64,000 nt of DNA. It comes from Nocardioides sp. zg-DK7169. GTDB taxonomy: Bacteria; Actinomycetota; Actinomycetes; Propionibacteriales; Nocardioidaceae. The stretch lies in contig NZ_JABJRA010000006.1 in NCBI RefSeq assembly GCF_013155365.1, positions 269,626 to 333,625 on the forward strand, written 5' to 3'. The translations under genes and the position numbers were made by a program. Below are positions 40,903 to 50,106 of this stretch, piece by piece. Every line of letters begins with the position of its first letter. The first letter of the stretch is position 1. The notes beneath the pieces were generated by a model, which was given only the letters and a program-made list of their open reading frames with translations, was not told the DNA's origin and did no database searches.

Positions 40903-41978
40903 TGCGCGGCCCTCGTGGCGGGACCGGCGTCGACGTGCTCGTCGTACTGCGCCTGCGGGCCGACGGCGTCGATCTCGCCCTGCTCGTAGAGGAACTCCGC
41001 GGTGGTGCGCAGGTCGCGGGCGAGCTTGCCGCCGAGGTAGTCGGCGGAGGCCTGCTCGTCGGCGCGGAGGTAGTCGAGGCCCTCGAACTGTGCCTCGGCG
41101 GCCTCGGGGTCGATGCCGAGCACGACGGCGACGGAGTCGGCGGCCGCAACCGGGTCGTCCTGGATCAGGCCGACCGCATGGTCCTGGACCTTGGCCCACA
41201 TCGTCAGGAAGTCCTCGTTGTCCGCGGCCCACGAGCGCTCCACGGTGCCGACGTCGAACGTCGGGCGCCCGGCGGCGGCGGTGTCGGCGCTGGAGAGCAG
41301 GCGGGTGCCGCCGTCCTCGAGCAGCTGGCTCTGCACCGGGTCCCAGACCCACGCCGCGTCGACCTGGTCGCTCTGCCAGGCGGCGGGCATCTTCTCGGGG
41401 TCGAGGTTGATCACCTCGACGTCCTTGGCGGGGTCGAGGCCGGCATCGGCGAGCGCCTGGAGCAGCGAGTAGTGCGCGGTGCTGCTGAACGGCGTCGCGA
41501 TCGTCGTGCCCTCGAGGTCGGCCACGTCGGTGATGGACGCGTCCTTGACGATGAGGGACTCGGCGTCGCCGATGACGTCGTGGATCCAGACGACCGCGAG
41601 GTCGACGTCGCGCATCGCCGGCGCGGAGGAGGCCCGCGTGGCGGGCGCCGAGCCCATCAGGCCGAGGTCGACCTCGCCGGCGCCGTAGTAGGTGATGACG
41701 TCGCCGCCGGAGGCGGCCTGGACCCAGGAGATGTCGGCGTTCGGCAGGCAGGCCTCGAGCAGGCCGAGGTCCTTGACCACGACGTCGGCGTTCGGGATCG
41801 CCTGCCAGGCGATCCGCGCGGTGGAGGTGACCGACTCGTCGGGCTCGAACGGGCAGTCGGTGGCGGGGGCCGCACCGGCGTCGGCGCTGGTCTCGGAGTC
41901 GCCACCGCAGGCGGCGAGGGACGTGGAGAGCGCGACGGCGCCGAGGGCGGCGAGGCCCCTGGTCAGGGAGGTTCTCAC
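40899..41978 (-). CDS. Taurine/sulfonate-type ABC substrate-binding lipoprotein
   Basis: A 359-residue type II binding protein. The signal peptide ends in LAAC with the lipid-anchor cysteine at residue 24. ARIAWQAIPNADVVVKDLGLLEACLPNADISWVQAASGGD resembles TauA-like binding proteins, and an internal GLMGSAPAT loop holds the ligand. The exact ligand (taurine, alkanesulfonate or a related compound) is not known; no monooxygenase such as SsuD or TauD is nearby. The GTG start has AAGGAG ten bases upstream. It is the middle gene of a permease-binding protein-ATPase operon. Confidence 0.88.
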   Translation of the reverse strand: MRTSLTRGLAALGAVALSTSLAACGGDSETSADAGAAPATDCPFEPDESVTSTARIAWQAIPNADVVVKDLGLLEACLPNADISWVQAASGGDVITYYGAGEVDLGLMGSAPATRASSAPAMRDVDLAVVWIHDVIGDAESLIVKDASITDVADLEGTTIATPFSSTAHYSLLQALADAGLDPAKDVEVINLDPEKMPAAWQSDQVDAAWVWDPVQSQLLEDGGTRLLSSADTAAAGRPTFDVGTVERSWAADNEDFLTMWAKVQDHAVGLIQDDPVAAADSVAVVLGIDPEAAEAQFEGLDYLRADEQASADYLGGKLARDLRTTAEFLYEQGEIDAVGPQAQYDEHVDAGPATRAAQ

Positions 41979-42077
41979 GGGTGGTGCTCCTTGGAGTCGG
42001 GATGGGTCGGCCCGAGCCGGGGACGGGAGGGGGAGTCGGGGGACGTGGGCGGGCGGAGGCGCCGGGGGCGGGGCCGG

Positions 42078-42956
42078 TCAGGCCTTGCCGCGCCACGGGA
42101 CGAGGGCGCGTTCGAGGCTCTTCAGGCCCAGGTCGAGGGCGATCGCGGCGAGGCCGATCACGACGATGCAGGCGATGACGAGGGCGGAGTTGAGCTGCTC
42201 GCCGGCCAGGTAGGCCAGGCCGCCGATGCCGGGGATGCCGTTGGCTATCTCGGCGGCCACCACGGTGGTCCAGGCGAAGCCGACGGCCACCCGGACGCCG
42301 GTGAGCACCTCGGGCAGCGTGGCGGGCAGGGCCACCGAGGTGAGCACCTGGCGCCGCGAGGCCCCCAGGGAGCGCGCGGCGTTCAGCATGTCCTCGCGGA
42401 CCCCGCGTACGCCGCTGATCGTGGCCATCGCGACCGGTGGGAACGCGGCGAGGAACAACAGCCAGATCTTGGAGGTGTCGCCGATGCCGAACCAGACGAT
42501 CAGCAGGCCGATGTAGGCCAGGGGCGGCAGCGAGCGCAGGAAGTTGAGGTAGGGCTCCAGCACGACGCCGACCCAGGTGGTCGCCATGAGCAGACCGAGG
42601 GGGACGCCGACGACGATGGCGGCGCCCACCCCGATCGCGATGCGGCGGAGGCTGGCCAGCAGGTGCTCCCACAGGTAGTGGTTCTGCTCTCCGCGCACCA
42701 TCCGGTCCGAGCCCTCGCGGACCGGGTGATCGGTGTTGGCCTGCACGAAGGCGTCCCACACCGCACCGGGGCCCGGCAGGTAGAGCGGCCGGACCAGCTC
42801 GAGGCGGGTGATGAGCCACCAGGCCGCGACCAGGACGGCGAGGGACAGCGCGTGCACCCCGGCGCGCCGCAGGCGGGCGGCGGTGCGCGGGGGCCGGCGA
42901 GGCCCGGTGCCGGGTCGCGCGGGCGCCGCGGGTGAGGAGGTCGCGAGCAGGGCCAT
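42078..42956 (-). CDS. Taurine/sulfonate-type ABC transporter permease
   Basis: A 292-residue membrane protein with about six helices. The cytoplasmic EAA loop is seen in NAARSLGASRRQVLTSVALPATLPEVLTGVRV, typical of SsuC/TauC permeases, and NFLRSLPPLAYIGLLIVWFG is the conserved region before it. It opens the import operon. The ATG at 42956 is preferred; an in-frame ATG at 42974 lies too close to the AT-rich -10-like TATTAA at 42979-42984 to be translated from that promoter. Confidence 0.85.
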   Translation of the reverse strand: MALLATSSPAAPARPGTGPRRPPRTAARLRRAGVHALSLAVLVAAWWLITRLELVRPLYLPGPGAVWDAFVQANTDHPVREGSDRMVRGEQNHYLWEHLLASLRRIAIGVGAAIVVGVPLGLLMATTWVGVVLEPYLNFLRSLPPLAYIGLLIVWFGIGDTSKIWLLFLAAFPPVAMATISGVRGVREDMLNAARSLGASRRQVLTSVALPATLPEVLTGVRVAVGFAWTTVVAAEIANGIPGIGGLAYLAGEQLNSALVIACIVVIGLAAIALDLGLKSLERALVPWRGKA

Positions 42957-42970
42957 GGAGTCATCAAACC

Positions 42971-42996
42971 ACATGGAATTAATAGACTTACAAGAC
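42971..42996 (-). promoter_or_regulatory. AT-rich promoter-like patch of the sulfonate ABC operon
   Basis: A short AT-rich stretch in otherwise very GC-rich DNA holds TATTAA (42979-42984 on the minus strand) just upstream of the permease start, with TTGTAA a few bases before it. No canonical -35 at 17 bp was found, so an activator may be needed. Confidence 0.35.
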
Positions 42997-43093
42997 GGCG
43001 TGACAGGCAGTGCCTTGCGGTCCAGACCACACCGCGGCGCCTCCTCGTGGGGGACCTCTGGTGCCCGCGGAGGGTCGCTGGCAGGGTGGCGGC

Positions 43094-44635
43094 ATGTATC
43101 CCGGGACCTGGGCAGCCACGCATCCGGACCGCGTCGCGCTCGTCATGTCCGGCTCCGGCCGGAGCCTCACCTACGCCGAGCTCGACGAGCGCAGCCTGCG
43201 CCTCGCCCAGCACCTGAGGGCGGCGGGGCTGCGGCGCGGCGACGTCGTGGCGCTGCTGAGCGACAACTGCCCGGAGGCCTACGAGGTCTACTGGGCGGCG
43301 CTGCGCTCGGGCCTCTACGTCACCGCGGTGAACCACCACCTCGCGCCCGAGGAGGCCTCCTACATCGTGCGCGACTGCGGCGCGCGGGCGCTGGTCGTCT
43401 CCGCGGGCCGCGCCGAGCTGGTCGAGCGCCTCGACGTCGACGTCCCCGAGCGGCTGGCATACGGCGGGGAGGTGGCCGGCTACGGCGACTACGAGGCCGC
43501 GCTGGCGGCGGCGTCCGTCGAGCCGCTGGCCGAGCAGCCGCACGGCGACGACTTCCTGTACTCCTCGGGCACGACCGGGCGCCCCAAGGGCGTGAAGGTC
43601 GACCTGCCGGACATCGCCGTGGACGAGCCGGGCTACCGCTACGTCACGATCTTCGGCGGCCTGTACGGCTTCGACGAGGAGACCGTCTACCTCTCCCCGG
43701 CGCCGGTCTACCACGCCGCGCCGCTGCGCTTCGGCGGCGTCGTGCACGCCCTGGGCGGCACCCTGGTGATGATGGAGCGCTTCGACCCCGAATCGGTGCT
43801 CCGCGCGATCGAGGAGCACCGGGTCACCCACACCCAGATGGTCCCCACGATGTTCGTGCGACTGCTGAAGCTGCCCGACGAGGTGCGGGCGAGGGCCGAC
43901 GTCAGCTCGCTGCGCTGCGTCATCCACGCCGCCGCACCCTGCCCGGTCGAGGTCAAGCGGCGGATGATCGACTGGCTCGGTCCGGTCGTGCACGAGTACT
44001 ACGCCTCCACCGAGGCCAACGGCGCGACGTTCATCGACGCCGAGCGCTGGCTGGCGCACCCCGGCTCGGTGGGCACCGCGCTCCTCGGCGTACTGCACAT
44101 CTGCGGGGAGGACGGCACCGAGCTGCCGCCGGGCGAGGTCGGCACGGTCTACTTCGAGCGCAGCGAGCTCGGCGGGCGGATGCCGTTCAGCTACCACGGG
44201 GATGCCGCCAAGACCGCCGGCACCCAGCACCCGCAGCACCCGGACTGGACCACGGTCGGCGACCTCGGGTTCGTCGACGGGGAGGGCTACCTCTACCTCA
44301 CCGACCGGGCGGCGTTCACGATCATCTCCGGCGGGGTGAACATCTACCCCCAGGAGATCGAGGACCTGTTCAGCCTGCACCCCGCGGTCTCCGACATCGC
44401 GGTCGTGGGGCTGCCGGACGACGAGATGGGGGAGCGGGTGGTCGCCTTCGTGCAGCCCGCGGAGGGCGCCGTACCGGGTCCGGCGCTGGCCAGCCAGCTG
44501 CGCGCCCACGCCCGGGAGCGCCTCGCGCACTACAAGGTGCCGACCGAGATCGTCTTTCGCCGCCTCCTCCCGCGCACCCCCACCGGCAAGATGGTCAAGC
44601 GCCAGCTCCGCGCCGAGTACGCCGAGTCCCCCTGA
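43094..44635 (+). CDS. Acyl-CoA synthetase (AMP-forming, FadD family)
   Basis: A 513-residue member of the ANL adenylate-forming superfamily. YSSGTTGRPKGVK (about residues 155-167) is the AMP-binding P-loop, HEYYASTEANG is motif A5, and VGDLGFVDGEGYLYLTDR with the C-terminal PRTPTGKMVKRQL supplies the catalytic lysine. It activates a carboxylic acid, probably medium or long chain, to the CoA thioester. The start at 43094 matches the family N-terminus (YPGTWAATHPDRVALV). It is divergent from the sulfonate transporter and faces a second ligase gene across a 22-bp repeat array. Confidence 0.9.
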   Translation: MYPGTWAATHPDRVALVMSGSGRSLTYAELDERSLRLAQHLRAAGLRRGDVVALLSDNCPEAYEVYWAALRSGLYVTAVNHHLAPEEASYIVRDCGARALVVSAGRAELVERLDVDVPERLAYGGEVAGYGDYEAALAAASVEPLAEQPHGDDFLYSSGTTGRPKGVKVDLPDIAVDEPGYRYVTIFGGLYGFDEETVYLSPAPVYHAAPLRFGGVVHALGGTLVMMERFDPESVLRAIEEHRVTHTQMVPTMFVRLLKLPDEVRARADVSSLRCVIHAAAPCPVEVKRRMIDWLGPVVHEYYASTEANGATFIDAERWLAHPGSVGTALLGVLHICGEDGTELPPGEVGTVYFERSELGGRMPFSYHGDAAKTAGTQHPQHPDWTTVGDLGFVDGEGYLYLTDRAAFTIISGGVNIYPQEIEDLFSLHPAVSDIAVVGLPDDEMGERVVAFVQPAEGAVPGPALASQLRAHARERLAHYKVPTEIVFRRLLPRTPTGKMVKRQLRAEYAESP

Positions 44636-44693
44636 CCCCTGACCCCTGACTCCTTCCCCCGCCCGTGCTCGTCGGCTCCGCTCCGCGTCGTAC

Positions 44694-44759
44694 GCCGAGT
44701 CGGGGTCAATGGCGTGCCGAGTCGGGGCTGATGGTGCGCCGAGTCGGGGTCAATGGCGG
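44694..44759 (+). repeat. Three 22-bp repeats with core CCGAGTCGG (inverted family orientation)
   Basis: Units 44694-44715, 44716-44737 and 44738-44759 share GCCGAGTCGGGG followed by (T/C)(C/T)(A/G)ATGG. The core CGAGTCGG is the reverse complement of CCGACTCG in the adjacent array, so the two arrays face each other in the gap between convergent acyl-CoA ligase genes. Confidence 0.85.
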
Positions 44760-44791
44760 GGTTCTCCCCAGGTTCCTGTGCCGAACCTCGC

Positions 44792-44940
44792 CACGAGGGC
44801 CGACTCGCGCAACCACACGAGCCGACTCGCGCAACCACGAGGGCCGACTCGCGCAACCAGGAGGGCCGACTCGCGCAACCACGAGGCCCGACTCGCGCAA
44901 CCACACGAGCCGACTCGCGCAACCACAAGGCCCGAGTCGG
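44792..44940 (+). repeat. Six 22-bp repeats CCGACTCGCGCAACCAC plus inverted end
   Basis: Six perfect-period 22-bp units start at 44792, 44814, 44836, 44858, 44880 and 44902. The core CCGACTCGCGCAACCAC is invariant except for one terminal base, while the 4-5 bases before it vary (GAGGG, ACGAG, GAGGC). A seventh partial unit ends in CGAGTCGG (44933-44940), which can pair with the CCGACTCG of unit six. With the array at 44694 it fills the whole 312-bp gap; no gene is seen there. Confidence 0.9.
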
Positions 44941-44947
44941 CGGAGGG

Positions 44948-46876
44948 TCAGGTGTAGAGGGAGTCGAGGACGTCGGCGTACTTGGTGTGGACGACGCGGC
45001 GCTTGAGCTTCAGGGTGGGGGTGAGCTCCTCGGACTCCGGGGACCACTCGACGGGGAGCAGCTCGAAGGCCTTGACCTGCTCGGGGCGCGACAGGCGGGA
45101 GTTCGCGGCGTCGACGGCCTGCTGGGCCATGGCGAGGATCGCGGGGTGCTGGGCGAGCTCGGCCAGGTCGGCGGTGCCGAGCCCGAGCCGCTCGGCGACC
45201 ACGGGGGCGACCTCCGCGTCGAGGGTCAGCACCGCGACGACGTAGGGCCGGCCCTCGCCGAAGACCAGGGCGTGGCCCACGATCGGGGACTCCTTGAGGA
45301 GGTTCTCGATGTTCGACGGCGCGATGTTCTTGCCCGAGGAGGTGATGATCATCTCCTTCTTGCGGTCCACCACGGTCAGGAAGCCGTCCTCGTCGAGCAC
45401 GCCGATGTCCCCGGTGTGCACCCAGCCGTCGGCGTCGACCAGCGCGCGGGTGGCGTCCTCCTGCTGGTGGTAGCCCGGCGTGGTCACGGGGCCGCGGGCG
45501 AGGATCTCGCCGTCCTCGGCGATCCGGATCTCGATGCCGGCCAGGGCGCGCCCGACGGTCCCCATCCGGAACGACCCGGGGCCGCACGCGGTCACCGCCG
45601 CGGTGGTCTCGGTCATCCCGTAGACGTCGTAGATGGCCATCCCCAGCCCGCCGAAGAACCGCGCCACCTCCAGCGGCATCGGCGCGGCGGCGGACGCGGC
45701 CCACTCGCAGCGGTCCAGCCCGAGCAGGGCGCGCAGCAGGCCGAGCACCTGGGCGTCGGCCGCCTCGAAGCGCGCTTGGAGCTCGGGGGAGGTGCTGTGC
45801 CCGACCTGGGTGGACTCCACCCACTCCAGCCCGACCGCCATCGCCTGCTCGATCCCGGCGCGGCGCTGCTCGTCGGGCTCGGCGGCGAGCTTCGCCGAGA
45901 CGCCGGTGCGGATCTTCTCCCAGACCCGCGGCACCCCGAAGAAGCGCGTCGGGCGCACCTCGCCGAGGGTGGCGAGCAGCAGCGCGGGGTCGGCGATCAG
46001 GTGCACGTGGGCGCCCTTGACCTGCGGGACGTACATGCCCAGGATCCGCTCGGCGATGTGGGCGAAGGGCAGGTAGGAGATGAAGATGTTCTCGCCCTCG
46101 GGCCGCGAGGTCCGCAGCGAGCACTCCGCCTCGAACATCACGTTGTGGTGGGTGAGCACGACGCCCTTCGGGTTCCCGGTCGTGCCGGAGGTGTAGAGGA
46201 TCGTCACCGCCTGGTCCGGCTCGATCGCGTCGATGCGGGCCCGCACCTCGTCCGCGTGCGCGGCGCGGTACGCCGCCCCCTCGGCCAGCAGCTGCGACCA
46301 CCCGACGTACCGCTCGCCCTCGGGCAGCCCGTCGAGCGCGCTCTCGTCGAGCACGACCACGCGGCGTACCGAGCCGCTGGCGTCCAGCGCCGGGCCCCAG
46401 CGGGTGAGCTGGTCGGCGCCCTCGAGCACCACGACGCTCGGCTCGGAGTGCCCGGCGACGAAGGAGACCTGGTCGGGCGCCAGGGTCAGGTAGACCGACA
46501 TCGGCACCGCTCCCGCATGCACGGCGCCGAGGTCGGCCACGACGTGCTCGATGCGGTTGCCGGCCATGATCGCCACGGTGTCCCCGGGAGCGACGCCGAG
46601 CGCGACCAGCGCGGCCGCGACGTCGAGGGCCTGCCCGTGCAGCTCCCGCCACGACACCGTGCGCCAGCCCGGCGCGTGGGCGCCGCCCGGCTCGACGATC
46701 CCGACCTTGTCGGAGTACGCCGGGGAGTCGCCCATCTCCTCGACCGTGCGGGCGAGGGCGGCCGGGAGGGTGAGCCCGGCGATCTGCTGCTCGATCTCGC
46801 GCCGCGCCTGGAGCACGGCGGGATCGGTGGAGGAGGAAGTGGTCGGGTCGGCGGTGGGGGCGGCGGGGTCGGTCAT
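44948..46876 (-). CDS. Long-chain fatty-acid-CoA ligase (FadD15-like)
   Basis: A 642-residue ANL-superfamily ligase. ILYTSGTTGNPKGVVLTH (about residues 205-222) is the P-loop, YDVYGMTETTAAV motif A5, and VHTGDIGVLDEDGFLTVVDRKKEMIITSSGKNIAPSNIE motif A8-A9, all complete; the C-terminal LTPTLKLKRR carries the catalytic lysine. Length and motifs fit the membrane-associated long-chain group. It activates fatty acids for the acyl-CoA dehydrogenase encoded just upstream, with which it overlaps by one base; GAGGAG precedes the ATG. The open frame continues upstream but that part is the shadow of the dehydrogenase gene. Confidence 0.92.
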   Translation of the reverse strand: MTDPAAPTADPTTSSSTDPAVLQARREIEQQIAGLTLPAALARTVEEMGDSPAYSDKVGIVEPGGAHAPGWRTVSWRELHGQALDVAAALVALGVAPGDTVAIMAGNRIEHVVADLGAVHAGAVPMSVYLTLAPDQVSFVAGHSEPSVVVLEGADQLTRWGPALDASGSVRRVVVLDESALDGLPEGERYVGWSQLLAEGAAYRAAHADEVRARIDAIEPDQAVTILYTSGTTGNPKGVVLTHHNVMFEAECSLRTSRPEGENIFISYLPFAHIAERILGMYVPQVKGAHVHLIADPALLLATLGEVRPTRFFGVPRVWEKIRTGVSAKLAAEPDEQRRAGIEQAMAVGLEWVESTQVGHSTSPELQARFEAADAQVLGLLRALLGLDRCEWAASAAAPMPLEVARFFGGLGMAIYDVYGMTETTAAVTACGPGSFRMGTVGRALAGIEIRIAEDGEILARGPVTTPGYHQQEDATRALVDADGWVHTGDIGVLDEDGFLTVVDRKKEMIITSSGKNIAPSNIENLLKESPIVGHALVFGEGRPYVVAVLTLDAEVAPVVAERLGLGTADLAELAQHPAILAMAQQAVDAANSRLSRPEQVKAFELLPVEWSPESEELTPTLKLKRRVVHTKYADVLDSLYT

Positions 46877-48066
46877 CAGTAGCTCCTCGGGAGATCCAGC
46901 ATCTGGGTGCCGATGTGGGCGAGGATCAGCTCCTCGGCCACGGGGATGTTCCTGCCGATCCGGGCGTCGCGGAAGAGCCGCTCGACCGGATGCTCCTGGG
47001 AGTACGCCATGCCGCCGTAGGTCTGGAAGGCGCGGTCGGCGGCCTCCCACGCGACCTGCGCGCCGGTGAGCTTGGCGATGTTCGTCTCGTTGCCGCAGGG
47101 GCGGCCGTGGTCGAAGAGCCACGCCGCCTTGTAGGTCATCAGCCGGGCCAGCTCGGTCTTCGCGCGCACCTGGGCGAGGGGGAACGCGATCCCCTGGTTG
47201 GCCCCGATCGGGCGGCCGAAGACGACCCGCTCGCGGGCGTAGTCGGCGGCCAGCCTCAGCGCCGCGTCCGCGGCCCCGACGCCGCCGGCCGCGGCCAGGA
47301 TCCGCTCGGGGTTGAGCACGTCCCACAGCACCCGGAAGCCCTGGTCGACCTCGCCGACCACCCGGTCCAGCGGCACGCGCACGTCGTCGAGGAACACCTG
47401 GCTGGAGGTGACCACGTTGCCGCCCATCTTCGGGATCGGCGTCCAGCTCAGCGTCCCGGCGTCCCGCGCCTCCGCGACGTCGACGAGCAGCACGGTGAAC
47501 CCGGCCGTGCGCGAGCCCAGCTGCTCCTGGGCGTCCTCGGCGCGGGTGGTGCGGGCGACCACCAGCATCCAGGTGGCGTTCTCGACGCCGGAGATCCAGA
47601 TCTTCTGCCCGCGTACGACGAGCTCGTCGCCCTCGCGGCGCGCGGAGGTGCGGATCTCGATGGCGTTGCTGCCCGCGTCGGGCTCGGTCAGCGCCAGGCA
47701 GAACTGGGTGCTGCCGTCGGCGACCCCGGGCAGGATCTCGCGGCGCTGCTCCTCGGTGCCGTGCCGCGCGAGTGTAGTGGCACCGAAGCCGGGGGTGAGG
47801 ATGTAGAGGAACGTCCCGGCCGTCCCGCCGGAGGCGGCGAGGGTCTCGCAGGCCACCGCGAGCTCGAGCATGCCGGTGCCCCCGCCGCCGTACTCCTCGG
47901 GGACGGTGAGCCCGATCCAGCCGCCGTCGGCGAGGTCGCGCCACGCCTCCGCGGGGAAGCGGTGCTCGGCCTCGCAGCGCGACCAGTAGGCGTGGTCGTA
48001 GCGCGCGGCGACGGCCGCGACCCCCTCGCGCACGGCCAGTGCGCTCTCGGGGAGATCGAAGTCCAT
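46876..48066 (-). CDS. Acyl-CoA dehydrogenase
   Basis: A 396-residue FAD flavoprotein with the acyl-CoA dehydrogenase signature: VPEEYGGGGTGMLE, the FAD motif FCLALTEPDAGSNA, WISGVENATW and the C-terminal TYGGMAYSQEHPVERLFRDARI. It performs the first step of beta-oxidation (alpha,beta-dehydrogenation of an acyl-CoA). The canonical catalytic base is not at its usual Tyr-Gly-Gly neighbour Glu, so the position could not be fixed. It sits 14 bp after the second dehydrogenase and overlaps the ligase, forming a small beta-oxidation operon. Confidence 0.9.
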   Translation of the reverse strand: MDFDLPESALAVREGVAAVAARYDHAYWSRCEAEHRFPAEAWRDLADGGWIGLTVPEEYGGGGTGMLELAVACETLAASGGTAGTFLYILTPGFGATTLARHGTEEQRREILPGVADGSTQFCLALTEPDAGSNAIEIRTSARREGDELVVRGQKIWISGVENATWMLVVARTTRAEDAQEQLGSRTAGFTVLLVDVAEARDAGTLSWTPIPKMGGNVVTSSQVFLDDVRVPLDRVVGEVDQGFRVLWDVLNPERILAAAGGVGAADAALRLAADYARERVVFGRPIGANQGIAFPLAQVRAKTELARLMTYKAAWLFDHGRPCGNETNIAKLTGAQVAWEAADRAFQTYGGMAYSQEHPVERLFRDARIGRNIPVAEELILAHIGTQMLDLPRSY

Positions 48067-48080
48067 CGCCGCGCCCCCGC

Positions 48081-49229
48081 TCAGATCCCGAGCGTCCGAC
48101 CGATGATCTCCTTCTGGATCTCCGTCGTCCCGCCGTAGATCGTCTGGATCCGGCTGTCGACGTAGGCCTTGGCGATGGGGTACTCGTTCATGTACCCGTA
48201 GCCGCCGTGCAGCTGGACGCCCTGGTCGGCGAGCTTCTTCTGCAGCTCGGTGGTCCACCACTTCGCCATCGAGGCCAGCGCGGTGTCGACCTTGCCCTCG
48301 TTGAGCTTGAGCACGCAGTCGTTGACGAAGAGCCGGGCGATGTGGACCTCGGTGGCCATCTCGGCGAGCAGGAACCGGTTGTGCTGGAACTTCCCGATCG
48401 GCTTGCCGAAGGCCTCGCGCTCCTTGGCGTAGTCGAGGCTGAGGCGCAGGATGTGCTCGCAGGCGGCGACGGCGATCGCGGCGATCGAGATCCGCTCCTG
48501 GGGCAGGTTCACCATCAGGTTGATGAAGCCGGAGCCCTCCTCGCCGAGGAGGTTCTCCTTGGGCACCGCGACGTTGTCGAAGAACAGCTCGGCGGTGTCC
48601 TGGGCCTTCAGGCCGATCTTGTCGAGGTTGCGGCCGCGCTCGAAGCCCTCCATCCCGCGCTCGACGACCAGCAGGCTGATGCCCTGGTGGCCGGCCTCGG
48701 GGTTGGTGCGCGCCACGACGATGACCAGGTCGGACAGGATGCCGTTGCTGATGAAGGTCTTGGAGCCGTTGAGGACGTAGTGGTCGCCCTTGTCGACGGC
48801 AGTGGTGCGGATGCCCTGGAGGTCCGAGCCCGCGCCGGGCTCGGTCATCGCGATCGAGGAGATCAGCTCGCCGCTGACCAGGCCCGGCAGCCAGCGCTGC
48901 TTCTGCTCGGGGGTCCCCAGCTCGCTGATGTAGGGAACGATGATGTCGGTGTGCACCGGGAAGCCGAGGCCGCTCGCGCCGACCCGGCCGATCTCGTCGG
49001 AGACGACCATGTTGTAGCGGAAGTCCTTGATGCCCGGGCCGCCGTACTCCTCGGCGACGTCGAAGCAGAGCAGCCCGGCCTCGCCGGCCTTGCGCCACAC
49101 CTCCCGGGAGACCTGGCCGTCACGCTCCCACTGCTCGTGGAACGGGACGACCTCCTTCTCCAGGAACGCGCGCATCGTGGCGCGGAAGTCCTCGTGCTCC
49201 TGCTCGAGGATCGACGGGGTCTCAGGCAT
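48081..49229 (-). CDS. Acyl-CoA dehydrogenase (long-chain type)
   Basis: A 382-residue acyl-CoA dehydrogenase beginning PETPSILEQEHEDFRATMRAFLEKEVVPFHEQWERDG, the usual N-terminal helices. AMTEPGAGSDLQGIRTTA is the FAD motif and HGGYGYMNEYPIAKAYVDSRIQTIYGGTTEIQKEIIGR the C-terminal signature with the substrate loop. It is the first gene of the operon that also encodes the 396-residue dehydrogenase and the ligase. Its promoter region contains the perfect palindrome at 49325-49351 shared with the divergent MerR gene. Confidence 0.92.
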   Translation of the reverse strand: MPETPSILEQEHEDFRATMRAFLEKEVVPFHEQWERDGQVSREVWRKAGEAGLLCFDVAEEYGGPGIKDFRYNMVVSDEIGRVGASGLGFPVHTDIIVPYISELGTPEQKQRWLPGLVSGELISSIAMTEPGAGSDLQGIRTTAVDKGDHYVLNGSKTFISNGILSDLVIVVARTNPEAGHQGISLLVVERGMEGFERGRNLDKIGLKAQDTAELFFDNVAVPKENLLGEEGSGFINLMVNLPQERISIAAIAVAACEHILRLSLDYAKEREAFGKPIGKFQHNRFLLAEMATEVHIARLFVNDCVLKLNEGKVDTALASMAKWWTTELQKKLADQGVQLHGGYGYMNEYPIAKAYVDSRIQTIYGGTTEIQKEIIGRTLGI

Positions 49230-49324
49230 GGGGTTCCTTCCGGGTGGCGCCGCCGGGCGGGGTGCGAGGCGACGTCATGGCTCAGGTGCGGGGTCGGGCA
49301 CGTGACCTGGGTCTCGTGCAGCCC

Positions 49325-49351
49325 AACTGTGACAGCATCGCTGTCACAGTT
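49325..49351. promoter_or_regulatory. Perfect palindrome AACTGTGACAGC-N3-GCTGTCACAGTT between ACAD and MerR genes
   Basis: A 12-bp perfect inverted repeat around ATC; its core is TGACAG-N5-CTGTCA. It lies 95 bp before the dehydrogenase start on one strand and 35 bp before the MerR-family start on the other, the expected place for an autoregulated operator. The same core occurs at 53395-53411. Confidence 0.75.
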
Positions 49352-49386
49352 CAAGGGCTGTCGAGGCGGTCGATACCGTGGAGGTC

Positions 49387-50106
49387 ATGAGCGAGCACCT
49401 CGGGCGCGACCAGCTCCTCACCGTCGACGAGCTCGCCGCGGTCACGGGGACGACCGTGCGCACGACGCGCTACTACGCCAGCCTCGGCCTGGTGCCGCCG
49501 CCGGTACGCCGGGGACGGGTGGCCTACTACGGCCCCGTGCACCGCGCCCGGCTGGACATGGTCCGGGCGCTCCAGGACCACGGGTTCACCCTCCAGGCGA
49601 TCGAGCGGTTCCTGACCGGCCTCCCCTCGGAGGCCACGGTCGAGGAGCTGGCGCTGCAGCGCGCGATGCTCACCTCCTGGACCGGGCAGCCGGCGGTGGA
49701 GCTGGTCCTCGAGGAGCTCGAGGAACGGGCCGGGCGCCGCCTGGACGCCCACGACCTGCGGATGCTGGAGAAGGTCGGCAGCATCGAGCGCGGGGCCACC
49801 GGGTACGTCGCGCTCCCCAGCCTCGCGGTGGGCGTGGAGCTGCTGGACATGGACGTGCCGGAGGACGCCGTCGAGGCCGCGGGCCAGGCGATCCGCCGGC
49901 ACATGGGCGCGCTGGCCGACGAGCTCACCGACGTGCTGCGCGAGGGCGTGCTCGCGCCGTACCGCCGCGAGCCGCACTCACCCGAGGACGCCGCGCGTCT
50001 CGAGCACACGATGTCGCGGCTGCGTCAGCTGACCCTCGAGGCCGTGGTGACCGGGTTCCAGCGGGCGGCGAACGCCGTCATCGCCCGTTCCCTGCGCCAG
50101 GGCTGA
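49387..50106 (+). CDS. MerR-family transcriptional regulator
   Basis: A 239-residue regulator. Residues about 10-75 form the MerR winged helix (LTVDELAAVTGTTVRTTRYYASLGLVPPPVRRGRVAYYGPVHRARLDMVRALQDHGFTLQAIERFL). The C-terminal 150 residues are helical and unlike metal-sensing MerRs; no cysteine metal site is seen, so a lipid or CoA ligand is possible. It is divergent from the beta-oxidation operon and likely binds the palindrome between them. An in-frame GTG at 49378 is an alternative start. Its end overlaps the convergent acyltransferase gene by 29 bp. Confidence 0.85.
   Translation: MSEHLGRDQLLTVDELAAVTGTTVRTTRYYASLGLVPPPVRRGRVAYYGPVHRARLDMVRALQDHGFTLQAIERFLTGLPSEATVEELALQRAMLTSWTGQPAVELVLEELEERAGRRLDAHDLRMLEKVGSIERGATGYVALPSLAVGVELLDMDVPEDAVEAAGQAIRRHMGALADELTDVLREGVLAPYRREPHSPEDAARLEHTMSRLRQLTLEAVVTGFQRAANAVIARSLRQG

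Noticed and set aside
44792..44940. CRISPR array
   Set aside because: Units are 22 bp with no 30-40 bp unique spacers and no cas genes nearby; they are head-to-tail direct repeats.
46876..49098. Apparent fusion of two acyl-CoA dehydrogenases
   Set aside because: The upstream third is a shadow of the other dehydrogenase in a different frame; the true start is the ATG at 48066.
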